DNA of 64,000 nucleotides from Akkermansia muciniphila (lineage in GTDB: Bacteria > Verrucomicrobiota > Kiritimatiellia > RFP12 > JAAYNR01): contig CAMBQN010000012.1 in NCBI GenBank assembly GCA_945870025.1, positions 17,979-81,978 of the forward strand, written 5' to 3'. Both the position numbers and the translations under genes were made by a program. Below the pieces are notes generated by a model. The model was given only the letters and a program-made list of their open reading frames with translations. It ran no database searches and was not told the origin of the DNA. Shown one piece after another: positions 43,040 through 54,215 of the stretch (its first letter is position 1; each line of letters begins with the position of its first letter).

Positions 43040-44152
43040 ATGGGCATTACACGCAAACCGTTCGGCGGACGCCGGGCGTGGCAGGTGGGCAGCGGCGAGA
43101 TTGAATTGACGATCCTGGAGGGCGGCGGACATCTGGCCGCGCTCACGCTGGCCGAGAAACCCGGCCTCAATCCCTTTTGGCAGCCGGTGTGGAAAACCGT
43201 TGAACCGTGGCAATACCGCGCCGCGCGCGACGCCGCTGCCTTCGGCGGCAGCCCGCTGCTCGCCTCGATCGCCGGCCATGTCTTTTGCCTGGGGCACTTC
43301 GGTCCCCCCTCCCCTGCAGAGGCGGCTGCGGGACTCGACACCCACGGCGAGGCGACCGTCATGCGCTGGAAGGAATCGGCGCGCCGCGAAACCAAGACCG
43401 TGTCCAAACTCTCCCTCAGTTGCGCGCTGCTGAAAGAAGGCTTGTTCGTCGAACGAACCTACGCGACACGCGCGGGATCCCACACCATCACCGTGACCAC
43501 TGTGATCCGCAGCCTGCTCGACTTCGACCGTCCCTTCACCGTGTGCGAGCATGGTTCATTCAGCGATCCCTTTCTGGAAAAGGGCGTGACCGTTCTCGAT
43601 CTGTCGGCGGACAAGGGACAAGTGATCCGCGCCGGTTTCAGCGACAAGCCGCGGCTCGCACCGGGCGCCTCCTTTGACTGGCCGCTGGCGCCGGGCATCG
43701 CTGGCGAGTCGGTGGATCTGCGGCGAATCGACCGGAAGTACCGCACGAGCGGTGACTTTGCATCGATGCGCATGGATGTCACCCGCGACGATGCCTGGGC
43801 CTCGATGCTCAATCCCAAGCTGGGCGCGGCCGTGGTCTACCAGTGGCGACGGAGCGACTACCCGTGGACCGGCGACTGGGAGGAAAACCACTGCCGTAAC
43901 GCCGTGCCCTGGGGCGGCAAGACACTGGCCCGCGGCGTCGAGTTCGCCAATTCGCCGTTCCCCAGTCCGCTGGAAGAACAGGTGCGCCTCGGACGCCTCT
44001 TCGATACGCCCACCTACGGCTGGCTCCCCGCATTGGGACGAATCGAGACGGTGTTCAAGATCCTGATGCTGCCGGCGCCTGCGGGCGCGGCTGGCGTGGC
44101 CGATGTGCGGACCGCAGCCGACGGTGCCACCGAGATCGACTGGGTGGTCTGA
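43040..44152 (+). CDS. Galactose-mutarotase-fold protein of unknown substrate
   Basis: The 370-residue protein appears to be an all-beta galactose-mutarotase-like (aldose 1-epimerase superfamily) sandwich: GSGEIELTILEGGGHLAALTL near the start, AGHVFCLGHFGPP, a long middle of alternating strands, and YQWRRSDYPWTGDWEENHCRN near residue 280. It lacks a convincing His-Glu catalytic pair that I can place, so it may be a binding or lytic domain rather than an epimerase. AGGAGG six bases before the ATG at 43040 fixes the start. It closes the run of plus-strand genes started at 41273 and is followed by a 178-base gap before the pyrophosphatase gene. Confidence 0.55.
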   Translation: MGITRKPFGGRRAWQVGSGEIELTILEGGGHLAALTLAEKPGLNPFWQPVWKTVEPWQYRAARDAAAFGGSPLLASIAGHVFCLGHFGPPSPAEAAAGLDTHGEATVMRWKESARRETKTVSKLSLSCALLKEGLFVERTYATRAGSHTITVTTVIRSLLDFDRPFTVCEHGSFSDPFLEKGVTVLDLSADKGQVIRAGFSDKPRLAPGASFDWPLAPGIAGESVDLRRIDRKYRTSGDFASMRMDVTRDDAWASMLNPKLGAAVVYQWRRSDYPWTGDWEENHCRNAVPWGGKTLARGVEFANSPFPSPLEEQVRLGRLFDTPTYGWLPALGRIETVFKILMLPAPAGAAGVADVRTAADGATEIDWVV

Positions 44153-44330
44153 ACAGCGAAACGAGAATGAGATAATCGCAGGCTGGAAATCGGGGGTGGA
44201 CAACCGCCCCGGGTTCTGGCATGATGTATGGCTGCGATTTCGCTACTTTTTTCATTTGGCGGATTTTCAACAGGCGCGCCTGTGCCGGCCAAAGGCGATT
44301 TCTCGTTCATTCCATTAGGAGGGAAGCACC

Positions 44331-46706
44331 ATGAAGGCGGTACATGCGAGTGTGATGGCGGTGGCGGTTCTGTTACTATCGGCGGCGCCGGCGTGGGCGC
44401 AAGAGGGCGGGGCGGCAGCCGTGTCGTTCACGCCGCTGTCGTGGTGGATCGCGCCGTTTGGCGCGGTGTTCGGCCTTTTCTTCGCCTGGGTGTGCTACAA
44501 GCTGATGATGCGCGCGCCCACAGGCAACGCCCGCATGGAAGAGATCGCCGGCTATGTGCGTGAAGGCGCGATGGCCTATCTGAAGCAGCAGTACTCGCGG
44601 GTGGGGATGGTGTTCCTGGTCTTGGTGGTGATCTTCACGGCGCTGGCCTTCTTCAAGGTGCAGAATCCGTTCGTTCCGATCGCGTTCCTGACCGGCGGTT
44701 TCTTCTCCGGCCTGTGCGGTTTCCTGGGCATGAAGACGGCGACGTCGGCCTCGAGCCGCACGGCACAGGGCGCCAGCGAAAGCCTCAACCGCGGACTTCA
44801 GGTGGCCTTCCGCTCCGGCGCGGTCATGGGGTTGGTCGTTGTGGGATTCGGTCTCCTTGACATCACGATGTGGTACCTGATCCTCGACAAGCTGGTCTAC
44901 ACGACCGAGCACATGCAGAACGGGCTGTGGTTCCTGGTCCCCGCGGGATTCCACCCCTCCGAGAAGATGATGGAGATCACCACCACGATGCTGACGTTCG
45001 GGATGGGCGCCTCGACGCAGGCGCTGTTCGCCCGCGTGGGCGGCGGCATCTTCACCAAGGCGGCCGACGTGGGCGCCGATCTGGTGGGCAAGGTTGAGGC
45101 TGGCATTCCCGAGGACGATCCCCGCAACCCCGCGACCATTGCCGACAACGTGGGTGACAACGTGGGCGATGTGGCTGGTATGGGCGCCGATCTGTACGAG
45201 TCGTATTGCGGGGCCATTCTGGCCACGGCGGCACTGGGCGCGGCGCTGCCCGGCCTCTCGGCCAACATGCAGGTGGGTTATGTCACGGCGCCCATGATCA
45301 TTGCGGGTGTCGGCACGATCCTGTCGGTGGCTGGCATTTTCGCGGTGCGCTGCAAGGAAGGAGCCAGCATGATGACGCTCCTGCGGGCGCTGCGCATCGG
45401 CACCTGGGGCAGCTCGGCGCTGATCATCGTGGCGGCCGCGCTGATGGCGCAGTTCGGCATCATTACGTGGGGGGTGTTTGGCGCCACGATCGCCGGCTTG
45501 CTGGCTGGCGTGGCCATCGGCTACTCCACTGAATACTACACGTCAGACGAATACGGCCCGACAAAAGGCGTCGCGACGCAGGCCAAGATGGGGCCGGCAA
45601 CCGTGCTGATCGAGGGGCTGGCCGTCGGCATGATGTCGGCAGCGATTCCGGTGGTGGTGACCGTGATTGCGATTCTGGCCTCCTTCATTCTGGCAGGCGG
45701 GCTGACGAACCTGGCCATGGGCCTGTATGGCATCGCCTTCTCTGCGGTGGGCATGCTCGCCACGCTGGGAATCACCCTCGCCACGGATGCCTATGGTCCC
45801 ATCGCCGACAACGCGGGCGGCAACGCCGAGATGTCGCATTTGCCTCCCGGCGTCCGCGAACGCACGGATGCTCTGGACATGCTGGGCAACACCACGGCGG
45901 CCACCGGCAAGGGCTTTGCGATTGCCTCGGCGGCGCTGACGGCTCTGGCCTTGGTGGCGGCCGCGCTTCAGGAAGTGGATATCTGGTTGCACAAGATGCG
46001 GGAAGGACTGCAAATGCCCTTCGACTTTGCCTCCTATGATCAGGCGGCGGCGGCGGGACAGCAGATCCAGAATCTGGTGTCGCAGTTCAATCTGACGATC
46101 ATGAATCCCTTCCTGATCGGCGGCGCGTTCATCGGCGCCATGATGTCGTTTGTGTTCTGCGCCATGACCATGAAGGCCGTGGGCCGCGCGGCCGGAGCCA
46201 TGGTGGAGGAGGTCCGCCGCCAGTTCCGCACCAAGCCCGGCATCATGGCTGGTACGGACAAGCCGGACTATGCCATGTGTGTCGCCATCTCGACCAAGGG
46301 CGCGCAGCGCGAGATGATGCTGCCTGCGCTGATGGCGATCATCGTACCGGTGGCCACCGGCCTCGTGCTGGGAGTCGCGGGCATCATGGGACTTCTGGTG
46401 GGCGCGCTGACCGCAGGCTTCTCCCTGGCGTGCATGCTGAACAACGCGGGCGGGGCCTGGGACAATGCCAAGAAGCATATCGAGAAGGGCAACTTCGGCG
46501 GTAAGCGGTTGCCGGATGGATCGAAGAATCCGATCCATGCCGCGGCCGTGATCGGCGACACGGTGGGCGATCCCTGCAAAGACACCTCCGGGCCGTCGAT
46601 GAACATTCTGGTCAAGCTGATGAGCATGGTGGCGGTCGTCTTCATGCCCGTCATCATCAAGTTCTCGCCGATGATCCAGAAGGCCTTGCGTCTCGTGGCG
46701 GAGTGA
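44331..46706 (+). CDS. hppA: Membrane-bound ion-pumping pyrophosphatase, K+-dependent type
   Basis: The 791-residue polytopic protein uses PPi hydrolysis to pump ions across the cytoplasmic membrane. Catalytic acidic loops are present: [40 protein letters not shown] and [16 protein letters not shown], plus [21 protein letters not shown] near the C-terminus. The motif [10 protein letters not shown] has Ala after GNTT, the hallmark of K+-dependent enzymes (K+-independent ones have Lys there); many of these pump Na+ or both Na+ and H+. A signal-like first helix precedes the core, as in other long bacterial forms. GGAGG lies before the ATG. CstA follows 91 bases later, with an intervening hairpin. 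Confidence 0.95.
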   Translation: MKAVHASVMAVAVLLLSAAPAWAQEGGAAAVSFTPLSWWIAPFGAVFGLFFAWVCYKLMMRAPTGNARMEEIAGYVREGAMAYLKQQYSRVGMVFLVLVVIFTALAFFKVQNPFVPIAFLTGGFFSGLCGFLGMKTATSASSRTAQGASESLNRGLQVAFRSGAVMGLVVVGFGLLDITMWYLILDKLVYTTEHMQNGLWFLVPAGFHPSEKMMEITTTMLTFGMGASTQALFARVGGGIFTKAADVGADLVGKVEAGIPEDDPRNPATIADNVGDNVGDVAGMGADLYESYCGAILATAALGAALPGLSANMQVGYVTAPMIIAGVGTILSVAGIFAVRCKEGASMMTLLRALRIGTWGSSALIIVAAALMAQFGIITWGVFGATIAGLLAGVAIGYSTEYYTSDEYGPTKGVATQAKMGPATVLIEGLAVGMMSAAIPVVVTVIAILASFILAGGLTNLAMGLYGIAFSAVGMLATLGITLATDAYGPIADNAGGNAEMSHLPPGVRERTDALDMLGNTTAATGKGFAIASAALTALALVAAALQEVDIWLHKMREGLQMPFDFASYDQAAAAGQQIQNLVSQFNLTIMNPFLIGGAFIGAMMSFVFCAMTMKAVGRAAGAMVEEVRRQFRTKPGIMAGTDKPDYAMCVAISTKGAQREMMLPALMAIIVPVATGLVLGVAGIMGLLVGALTAGFSLACMLNNAGGAWDNAKKHIEKGNFGGKRLPDGSKNPIHAAAVIGDTVGDPCKDTSGPSMNILVKLMSMVAVVFMPVIIKFSPMIQKALRLVAE

Positions 46707-46749
46707 GCGCGGGAGGCAGGGGCCGGCGAACGATTGGGGCTCTTGCAGC

Positions 46750-46776
46750 ACCCCTCTGCCTGAAGGGCAGAGGGGT
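46750..46776. other. Intercistronic hairpin between hppA and cstA
   Basis: ACCCCTCTGCC (46750-46760) pairs perfectly with GGCAGAGGGGT (46766-46776). There is no T-tract after it, so it is more likely an RNA-stability or processing hairpin, or a weak Rho-type site, than an intrinsic terminator. Confidence 0.55.
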
Positions 46777-46797
46777 CGCCAAAGAGGAGGCCTGGAC

Positions 46798-48714
46798 GTG
46801 ACGGTCATACTGATTCTGCTGATCTCGATCGCGATTCTGGTCCTGGGCGGCCACGTCTATTCGACCTTTCTGGCGCGCAGTTGGGGCGAACAGCCGGACC
46901 GGATGACCCCGGCCGTTCGTCTGAACGACGGCCACGACTATGTGCCAACCCCAACGCCGGTTGTCTTTGCCCATCACTTTGCCTCCATTGCCGGCGCAGG
47001 CCCCATCATCGGTCCGGTGATTGCGGTCTGCTACGGATGGCTGCCGGCGGTGTTGTGGGTGGTCTTCGGCGGTATGCTGATCGGCGCCGTGCATGACTAC
47101 CTCGCCACGTTCATGTCCACCCGCATGAGCGGACAATCGATGGCAACCGTGGTCCGGCGTCTGCTGGGAACTGGACCCTTCGTGGCTCTCGTGATCTTTC
47201 TGGTTCTGCTGCTGGCGCTGGTGTGCGCAACCTTTCTGAATCTCTCGGCCGCCGCGCTGGTGAGTCTGGTGCCGTGCAACCGGCTTGATCTGGACAGCAG
47301 CCAGACGATCTTCCGCACCGTCAACCAACAGGTGGTCATCGGCGGCATCGCCTCCACCAGCGTCATCGTGATCACGGCTCTGGCCCCGTTCGTGGGCTGG
47401 TTGTACATCAAGAAGCGCGTGGCGGTGTGGAAGTGCTCGGTTCTGGCGCTGATCATCTGCGCCATCAGCATCGTCTTCGGATTGTACTTCCCCGTTGCGG
47501 TTGCAGCCAGCACGTGGAAGGTCATCCTGGCCATCTACGTGCTTCTCGCCGCAGGGCTACCCGTCTGGCTGTTTCTGCAAAGCCGGGATTTCATCAATGT
47601 CCATATTCTCTACATCGGGCTGAGCCTGCTCGCGACCACCGTGGTCGTGGCCGCCTGCCGCGGTGCCTCTGTCCCTGCGGCGGATGCCTTGCCGGCGCTG
47701 GATCTGGCGTCCGGATCACGGGCGATGGGGTTTATCTGGCCGGGACTGTTCATTACCGTTGCCTGCGGCGCAGTGAGCGGATTTCACAGCCTCTGTGCCG
47801 GCGGCACCACCTGCAAGCAGCTCGTGTCGGAACCGGCAGCCCGTAGAATCGGTTACTGGGGTATGGTGCTGGAGAGCGTCCTGGCGATCACCGTCATCTG
47901 CGTCCTCGTGCTGGGCCTGCGGCGTGCCGATTATCTGACCGATGTTCATCCGGCTTTGGTGGGACTGAAAACGGGCGGCAACCCCATCCTCAGTTTCGCC
48001 ATGTCGGTGGGTTTCGCCTCCCATGCCGCCTTTGGCCTCCCGATCGCCGTCGGCGCACTCGGCGGCATGATCCTGCTGGAAGGCTTCCTGGTGACAACGC
48101 TGGACACCGCCGTGCGGCTGATGCGTTATCTGCTTGAGGAAGTCTGGCGCGCCCTGTTTGGCTTGGCGGCCATCGAAGACGCACAGATGGACCCGGAGCT
48201 GGCGCCTACCGGGGCCGATGGACTTTTGCCGGGAGCCGCTCCGTCCGCGCTCAAGACGCCGTCAATCCTGGCCCACGTGCTCAGCCATTACTGGGTCAAC
48301 TCCGGCATCGCGGTGGCGCTGATGCTCTGGTTTTCCTTCTCCAGCGGCATCATGACCTTGTGGAGTTTGTTTGCGACCGCGAACCAATTGCTGGCCGCGT
48401 TTGTCCTGGGGCTCGGCGCCCTCTGGCTCCTGCGGTCCGGCCGCCGGGTCTGGTACATTGTGGGACCGGCTCTCTTCATGCTGGTCACTACGGGCGCCAG
48501 CCTCTTCCTGCTCCTACGCAAGTTCCTCCCCGGCACAGGCGCAACGGGCGCACCGGTTGGCAATACGACACTCTTCGGCGCCAGCCTGGTGCTGTGCGGT
48601 CTGACCCTGTACCTCCTGCTGATCGGTATCCGGGCGGCTATTTCTCCCCGCTCGCGCACCACGCATCCAGATCGCCGGGACGGCAGAAACCCACCGACCA
48701 GCGGTCGCCCGTGA
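46798..48714 (+). CDS. cstA: CstA family carbon-starvation protein (pyruvate/peptide transporter)
   Basis: The 638-residue inner-membrane protein belongs to the CstA family, which takes up pyruvate or peptides in enterobacteria. Family segments are [60 protein letters not shown], and in the second half ISGFHSLC-like [16 protein letters not shown], then [20 protein letters not shown] and [14 protein letters not shown]. The start is GTG at 46798, set by GAGGAGG upstream. The last 26 residues (from RAAISPRSR) are polar and encoded in DNA that overlaps the convergent heparinase-like gene by 77 bases, suggesting read-through into an unconserved tail. Co-transcription with hppA is possible. Confidence 0.9.
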   Translation: MTVILILLISIAILVLGGHVYSTFLARSWGEQPDRMTPAVRLNDGHDYVPTPTPVVFAHHFASIAGAGPIIGPVIAVCYGWLPAVLWVVFGGMLIGAVHDYLATFMSTRMSGQSMATVVRRLLGTGPFVALVIFLVLLLALVCATFLNLSAAALVSLVPCNRLDLDSSQTIFRTVNQQVVIGGIASTSVIVITALAPFVGWLYIKKRVAVWKCSVLALIICAISIVFGLYFPVAVAASTWKVILAIYVLLAAGLPVWLFLQSRDFINVHILYIGLSLLATTVVVAACRGASVPAADALPALDLASGSRAMGFIWPGLFITVACGAVSGFHSLCAGGTTCKQLVSEPAARRIGYWGMVLESVLAITVICVLVLGLRRADYLTDVHPALVGLKTGGNPILSFAMSVGFASHAAFGLPIAVGALGGMILLEGFLVTTLDTAVRLMRYLLEEVWRALFGLAAIEDAQMDPELAPTGADGLLPGAAPSALKTPSILAHVLSHYWVNSGIAVALMLWFSFSSGIMTLWSLFATANQLLAAFVLGLGALWLLRSGRRVWYIVGPALFMLVTTGASLFLLLRKFLPGTGATGAPVGNTTLFGASLVLCGLTLYLLLIGIRAAISPRSRTTHPDRRDGRNPPTSGRP

Positions 48715-51700
48715 GCGCGTTGATCGTGAATTCCAGCCCCTCGCCTACAAACGTCACATCCTGAGGGGGCGTGAAGGCGAAGGCAAGGTTCCACGCGCCG
48801 CCCGGGAACTCCAGCTCTGCCGCAACCAGCCGTGTTCCGACGCCGGACGCCGCGTCGCACGTCACGACACGGCGCCACTGGGGCGGGCCGCCGGGCGAAA
48901 TCCAGCCGCCGGGCACTGTGATGTACGTGCGCTCGAACGTGGTGTAATCCCGGTCCATGCCGATATCCATCCGGTCGGCTCCGCAGGCGACGGTGTACCG
49001 GCAGCGGTCGAACGCATGGGCGATCAGCCCCGTCGGATTCTGCTCGGGCCAGGGCCAGGTGAAGGCATGGGGCGTGTGCTCGAACAACAGCGGATCGGTG
49101 CCGTCCGAAAAAGTGAACAGCGGCGATTCGAGCAAACGCACCGTGCCGTCGTCATCCGCCAGGAATCGGGGCATGCCGTGATGCATGTCCAGCCGCACCG
49201 TGTAGCGCGGCGCCAGGATTTCATAGACGGGTCTACCGGCTATCGCATAGACCGACCGGAGCGTCGGCCCAACCGCCGCCTTCAGCGCACGCGCCGCCGT
49301 GACACGCTCGCCGCCGTCCTGTCGCACCCGGAAATGGTAGGGAATGAGATGCTCCCCGGCCACCGCATTCGCTGCGGCGGCAAACACACAGGCGACCTGA
49401 ATCGTCTGGCCGGGCGCGAGCGGACCGAATGCCGGGACGGCGGGTTCGACAGTGATTCCTGCGGGTAGATCAACGATCACCTGCCCGGAGACGGTCGTCG
49501 CGGCACGGGCGGTCAGCGACAGCACCGCCGACCGCCGACCGCCGGGCGGCAAGCGCAGCACCGCGTGATCCCATGCGCTGTCGAATGGCGGTTCGACCGG
49601 TGCCGTCTCCGGCACGCTCGGCTGGCACGGTGCCGGGCCGTACATCACCCGGCCATCCGCAGTGCGCAAGGTTTCGTCATGGCCGTTCATTTGCAGCGCG
49701 CGAATCGGCGCGGCAATCGCGAAGGCCGTCCAGCCGCCGCGGGCAATGGCCGAACCGGCGGCGAACAGACGGAGCCAGCCGAAATCACGAAACGCGAAAG
49801 CGTCGCCGTCCGCCGCGCGCAGGATGTGCTCTTCACCTCCGACCTGCGCACCGAACGACACCGCCGCGTAGTCGGTGAAGCCGACGCCGTCGATGCGAAC
49901 CACCAGGGCGTCCGCCGTGCGCACCAGCACCACGACCGCCCCGACTCGCGGCGTCTGGCCGGGCCGGAAGGGTTCGTGCGTGACGACGAATGCTGTTTCG
50001 CGCCGCGTCCGCCGGGCCAGCAGCATGCCCAGCGGGTCCAGCGCGCGGCCGGACTGCAGTGCCACGTGCTCGGCCAGCGTTCCGCCCCAGTGCCCCAGGG
50101 TCACGGCGGTCGCGGGATCGGCCGCCAGAGTCACCCGCACGGCGGCCCGCGGCTCGTCTCCGGTCTCGAAGTCGATGCGCCAGGCCTCGTCCCGGGTGGC
50201 GCCCGTCGCGTCCACCAGCGCGGTGTAGCGGGCGGGCGCATCGACGGGCGGAAGGACCTCGCGCAGATCGGCCGGCCGCGGCCTTCCGAAACTGTGCAGC
50301 AGGTAGTCGTACAGGCGCGGCACGGCGGAGGCGGCGGCAAACACATCGAGCAGATAGCCGTCGGTCAGCAGCAGCACGCGCGTCTGCGCCAGACCGGGGT
50401 AGAGTCCAGTGGCACTCGTGGCCAGATGCTTGACCTCGGGCGAAAAGGCGTGCCGGATCATCGGCGGCGCGTTGCCCATGTCCTCCTCGTCCACCACCAG
50501 CGTCGTGTGCGCGACCGCATTCTGGGTCCAGCCGATGGCGGGGTTTTCATACTGGATGGCGTTGTAATCCGGATAGAGCAGACGCCCCGCTCCGAACAGC
50601 GTCAGGCTGAAGGCGTCGCGATGGTTATGGCCATACCCCCGTGTCATGAGTTGGCACACGGCGATCGCGTCGGCGTTCGTCCAATAGGCCGGCGACTCGT
50701 CTGCCCGCAGCATGGCCAGACCGAATCCGGGCCACACGCGCGACGGCGCCGACGGCAGGGACGCCGTTTCCGGCACGGGCCGGTTGCCCCACGCACGCGG
50801 GGTGTAGCCGGGAATCAGGGCCACGAAACCCGCGTAACGGGAATCGCCGGAAACGCGGTGGCACGCGCCCAACGCCTCGTGCAGGCTCAGGCCGCCGGGA
50901 CGTTCATCCACCAGAAACAGGTCGCCTTCCGGGCCGGTGGCGCCGTCACCGTAGGTCGCGATGCGGATCCGCCGGTGGCCGGCGGCGTCCCGCTCGATCG
51001 GGTAAGCCGTGTCCACGTAATAGTCCATCAGGCCGCGGGCGCTGCCTCCGCCGGCTGTGCGCGCCGTGAACCAGTCCCGGCCGTCGTAAAGCCGGCCGTA
51101 GAACGCCAGCTCCGCCAGGCACCACAGGACCTTGTGAAAGATCGGATAGAGCGGCGCCTCGATCCAGACTGCGTCATCCAGCAGCATGGCGTTCAAGGCG
51201 GTGAAGACGCCGCCCTGCCAGGCGTGCCAGTGAAACCCCGGAGTTCCCGGACCGCGTCGCAAGCCCCACGCCAGGAGATCGGCATCGGCCAGCGCCAGGC
51301 CCGCGAAAGCCACGTGGAAGCTCGGCTTGAACATCAGATTGGCCGTCTGCCACCAGCGGTCCATGCTGCGTTGCTTGAAGCGGGCATGGGTGCGAAAGCC
51401 GGCCTCGATGGTGGCGCGCGTCTCCGCGCCCAGGGCCGGATAAACCCAGTCATAGGCCACATAGGGCGTGATGTCCAGATCGTAGTAGACGTCCGACAGG
51501 GCGGGTTGCCCGGCGCGAAAGAAATCGGGATTGCGCAGGTCCCGTCCGCGGCGCGCCTCCCACGCTTCCGCCCGGGCGAGCAGCCATTGCCGGGCGGTTG
51601 CGACATGCCGGTCGTCCTGCCGCACGGCGCAGAGGAAGGCCGCCTGAAAGCCGTCGCCTGCGTCGGCGGCCGCCTCGATGCGCGCCAGATCCTCCCGCGC

Positions 51701-51883
51701 CCAGGGTTCGCTGGCGAACAGGTCGCGCAGCTCGGACCGCTTCCATTCCGGCATGAAGAAGGGGCGCCCGCCCGACGGCACGGGCAGCGCCGGATCGGAC
51801 GCCGTCTCCGCCGCGCACCCCGCAAACAGCAGGCCTGTGGCGGAGGCTGCGTGCTGCTGCTCGGCCATGGAATAGCGTTTCAT
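48638..51883 (-). CDS. Heparinase II/III-like polysaccharide lyase family protein
   Basis: The 1081-residue protein has an N-terminal alpha toroid (ATARQWLLARAEAWEARRG, DITPYVAYDWVYPALG) and the Hepar_II_III beta-sandwich with YGHNHRDAFSLTLFGAGRLLYPDYNAIQY followed by AHTTLVVDEEDM, matching the alginate/heparin lyase II/III family. The His and Tyr residues around NHRDAFSL are candidate active-site residues. The C-terminal 350 residues include an NPCBM/NEW3-like beta region (LAPGQTIQVACVFAAA) and a further sandwich. A short lipobox-like LLFAGC near residue 23 hints at export but lacks a proper hydrophobic segment. It is transcribed in the same direction as GH78 and GH2 upstream, forming a degradation unit. 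Substrate uronic acid type is not known. Confidence 0.7.
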   Translation of the reverse strand: MKRYSMAEQQHAASATGLLFAGCAAETASDPALPVPSGGRPFFMPEWKRSELRDLFASEPWAREDLARIEAAADAGDGFQAAFLCAVRQDDRHVATARQWLLARAEAWEARRGRDLRNPDFFRAGQPALSDVYYDLDITPYVAYDWVYPALGAETRATIEAGFRTHARFKQRSMDRWWQTANLMFKPSFHVAFAGLALADADLLAWGLRRGPGTPGFHWHAWQGGVFTALNAMLLDDAVWIEAPLYPIFHKVLWCLAELAFYGRLYDGRDWFTARTAGGGSARGLMDYYVDTAYPIERDAAGHRRIRIATYGDGATGPEGDLFLVDERPGGLSLHEALGACHRVSGDSRYAGFVALIPGYTPRAWGNRPVPETASLPSAPSRVWPGFGLAMLRADESPAYWTNADAIAVCQLMTRGYGHNHRDAFSLTLFGAGRLLYPDYNAIQYENPAIGWTQNAVAHTTLVVDEEDMGNAPPMIRHAFSPEVKHLATSATGLYPGLAQTRVLLLTDGYLLDVFAAASAVPRLYDYLLHSFGRPRPADLREVLPPVDAPARYTALVDATGATRDEAWRIDFETGDEPRAAVRVTLAADPATAVTLGHWGGTLAEHVALQSGRALDPLGMLLARRTRRETAFVVTHEPFRPGQTPRVGAVVVLVRTADALVVRIDGVGFTDYAAVSFGAQVGGEEHILRAADGDAFAFRDFGWLRLFAAGSAIARGGWTAFAIAAPIRALQMNGHDETLRTADGRVMYGPAPCQPSVPETAPVEPPFDSAWDHAVLRLPPGGRRSAVLSLTARAATTVSGQVIVDLPAGITVEPAVPAFGPLAPGQTIQVACVFAAAANAVAGEHLIPYHFRVRQDGGERVTAARALKAAVGPTLRSVYAIAGRPVYEILAPRYTVRLDMHHGMPRFLADDDGTVRLLESPLFTFSDGTDPLLFEHTPHAFTWPWPEQNPTGLIAHAFDRCRYTVACGADRMDIGMDRDYTTFERTYITVPGGWISPGGPPQWRRVVTCDAASGVGTRLVAAELEFPGGAWNLAFAFTPPQDVTFVGEGLEFTINALTGDRWSVGFCRPGDLDAWCASGEK

Positions 51884-51902
51884 CCTGATCAGGAAATGAA
51901 AT

Positions 51903-54197
51903 TCACGACGAAGGACACGTGACGCGTTGGCGGCCCGGAACCAAGGGGACGCTCTTTCCGTCGGGCAGGCGCAACACGCCGGTGACGCCCTCCGGCAGCG
52001 TCACATCAAAGGTGATCCCGCTGGCGTCGCGCGTCCAGGCGGATCGGATGATGCCGGCCGGCGCGCGATACCAGGCGCTGATCGAGTCCAACCCATCGAC
52101 CGGTTGCGGTCGCACCGTCACCTGGCTGAATCCCGGATGTTCCGGGTCCGGCACGATGCCGGCAAAGTACTGGTAAAGGCAGGCGCTGATATCACCGAAC
52201 ATGATGTGATTCTGCGAGTCGCTGCCATCCCAGTTCTCGCGCAGAGTCGTCGCGCCCTGGCGCAGCCAGTTGGCCCAACCGGGCAGCTCCGGCTGCGTGA
52301 AGAGCCGGAGCACAACATCGGCGCGCCCGTTTTCGGCCAGCACACGCGGCACGTACTTGGCGCCGAGGATTCCAAACGATACCTTGTAGTCGTTCTGCTC
52401 AACCGCTTGGGCGAGTCGATCGACAACGGCCGCCCGCTGGTCGTCCTCCACCAGTCCCTGATAGACCGCGCAGGCCAACGCCGTCATCTGCCCGTCGGCA
52501 TACACGCCGTTGCCGCGATAGAACGCCGCGTTGAATGCACGACGGATGCACACGGCCTGCGACTCGAACGCTGCGGCCTCCTTTTTGCGGCCGGTCATCC
52601 GGGCAAAACGCGCCAGCAGACAGGTGTCGGCGTAGTAGTACGCCGTTGAGGTGACGGCCGAAGGCACATTGCGCGTGTCCACCGAACACCAGTCTCCCAG
52701 GCCGAAGTGCACGATGTGGCCCGTGGCGAGTGTGCCCAGATACGCGACGTAGCGCGCCATGGCCGGATACAGGCGGTCGATGTGCGAGCGGTCGCCGGTG
52801 TAGAGATAGATGTACCACGGGATCAGGATCAGCGCGCTGTCCCACGCGGGCCCCGATCCCCAGTTGTAGCCCCATCCGGAACAGGGCACAATGCAGGGAA
52901 GCTGACCGCTGGGGCGCTGGCAGTCCGCGATGCTGTCGAGCCACTCGCCATAGGCGGAGGCGGCGCCGTAATTCCACAACCCGGTCTCGGCCGCGAGATG
53001 GGCGTCGCCGGTCCAGCCGTTTTTCTCGCGGTGCGGACAATCCGTGGGAAATCCCACGAAGTTGCCGACATACGCCCAGCGTGTGCAGGTTTGCAGCCGG
53101 TTGAGCGTCTCGCTGGACGTCTCGACCCCGCCGACTTCGTCGAACGACGTGTGCACGACCCGCCCACGAAGGGTGTCGAGGGTCGGCTCGCCCGGCAGCC
53201 CCTCCACGCGCACATATTGAAACCCGTGGTAGGTGAATCCAGGCTCCCAGACTTCTTCGCCCTCACCCTTCAGCGTGTAGCGATCGGTCTGGAATTCGCC
53301 GCTCTTGACGAAACGGTCATAGTTCGTGATATCAATATCCCCCTCGGCATTGCAGCGCTCCGCATAGCGAAGGACCACTTCGGTGCAGGCAGGACCGCTC
53401 ACCCGGAGTTGCGCCCAGCCCGCCATGTTCTGCCCCATGTCGTAGACCACCGCTCCGGAAGCGAGCTTGCGCACCGATACCGGCGTGAGCGTCTGCATGA
53501 TGCGGCACGGCGGCGCGGTCTGGGGCTCAAGTACCCCGCCCGGCCCCGGAACGATCGCCGCCGGCTGCCAATCGCCATCGTTGTAGCCGGGCTGGTCCCA
53601 GCCCGGCCGCTCGGCGCGCGCGTCGTAGTGTTCGCCATTGCGCAGGCCATCGAAAAGAACCGGCCCCGCGATGAAACGCCACGACCCATCAGCGTTCAAC
53701 CGGACGGTTGCACCCGACTGAAGCTCCACATCCAATTCGAGTGTCAGCTTGGGATAATCCCGCCAGGTGGTCCGGTCCAGATTCCAAAACTCAACCGTGT
53801 GCCCATTGTACCATCCCGACCCCAGCATCACCCCCACGGCATTCGCACCGGCCTTCAGCAGCCTCGTCACGTCATAAGTCACATACCGAACGCGCCGGTC
53901 ATACTGCGTGACCACGGGATCCAAGACATGGTCGCCCACCCGCTGGCCGTTGATCCTGGCAACATAATACCCGAGTCCGCAAATGTGCAGCGTGGCCTTC
54001 CGCACCGCGCCATCCAACGTGAACTCCCTGCGAAAGAGCGGCGCAGGCAGCATCTGGTCGGCATACTGGAACATCTGGTCATATCGACCGATCCATGGCG
54101 CGGACCACGCGCGGGGTTCGGGGCGTCCCGTTGCATCGGCCGCCGCGCGCCTGCGTGAACGGCTCGCCGCAGGCTTCAGAATGGCTTTCTCAGTCAT
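51903..54197 (-). CDS. GH78-family alpha-L-rhamnosidase
   Basis: The 764-residue enzyme releases terminal L-rhamnose. It has the GH78 order: N-terminal beta domains (LHICGLGYYVARINGQRVGDHVLDP), the jelly roll YDMGQNMAGWAQLRVSG, and the (alpha/alpha)6 barrel with DCPHREKNGWTGDAHLAAET, which holds conserved acidic residues and is the most diagnostic stretch; TREN-type LRENWDGSDSQNHIMFGDIS lies at the end of the barrel. There is no signal peptide, so action on imported oligosaccharides is likely. AGGAGAG precedes the ATG at 54197. It ends 19 bases before the heparinase-like gene and lies 18 bases after the GH2 gene, so all three form one minus-strand unit. The mutarotase at 12563 would act on its product. 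Confidence 0.93.
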   Translation of the reverse strand: MTEKAILKPAASRSRRRAAADATGRPEPRAWSAPWIGRYDQMFQYADQMLPAPLFRREFTLDGAVRKATLHICGLGYYVARINGQRVGDHVLDPVVTQYDRRVRYVTYDVTRLLKAGANAVGVMLGSGWYNGHTVEFWNLDRTTWRDYPKLTLELDVELQSGATVRLNADGSWRFIAGPVLFDGLRNGEHYDARAERPGWDQPGYNDGDWQPAAIVPGPGGVLEPQTAPPCRIMQTLTPVSVRKLASGAVVYDMGQNMAGWAQLRVSGPACTEVVLRYAERCNAEGDIDITNYDRFVKSGEFQTDRYTLKGEGEEVWEPGFTYHGFQYVRVEGLPGEPTLDTLRGRVVHTSFDEVGGVETSSETLNRLQTCTRWAYVGNFVGFPTDCPHREKNGWTGDAHLAAETGLWNYGAASAYGEWLDSIADCQRPSGQLPCIVPCSGWGYNWGSGPAWDSALILIPWYIYLYTGDRSHIDRLYPAMARYVAYLGTLATGHIVHFGLGDWCSVDTRNVPSAVTSTAYYYADTCLLARFARMTGRKKEAAAFESQAVCIRRAFNAAFYRGNGVYADGQMTALACAVYQGLVEDDQRAAVVDRLAQAVEQNDYKVSFGILGAKYVPRVLAENGRADVVLRLFTQPELPGWANWLRQGATTLRENWDGSDSQNHIMFGDISACLYQYFAGIVPDPEHPGFSQVTVRPQPVDGLDSISAWYRAPAGIIRSAWTRDASGITFDVTLPEGVTGVLRLPDGKSVPLVPGRQRVTCPSS

Positions 54198-54215
54198 TGT
54201 CTCTCTCCTAGGTGA

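Noticed and set aside
49565..51922. 785-residue plus-strand frame
   Set aside because: Antisense shadow of the heparinase-like gene; composition is Arg/Gly-rich without motifs.
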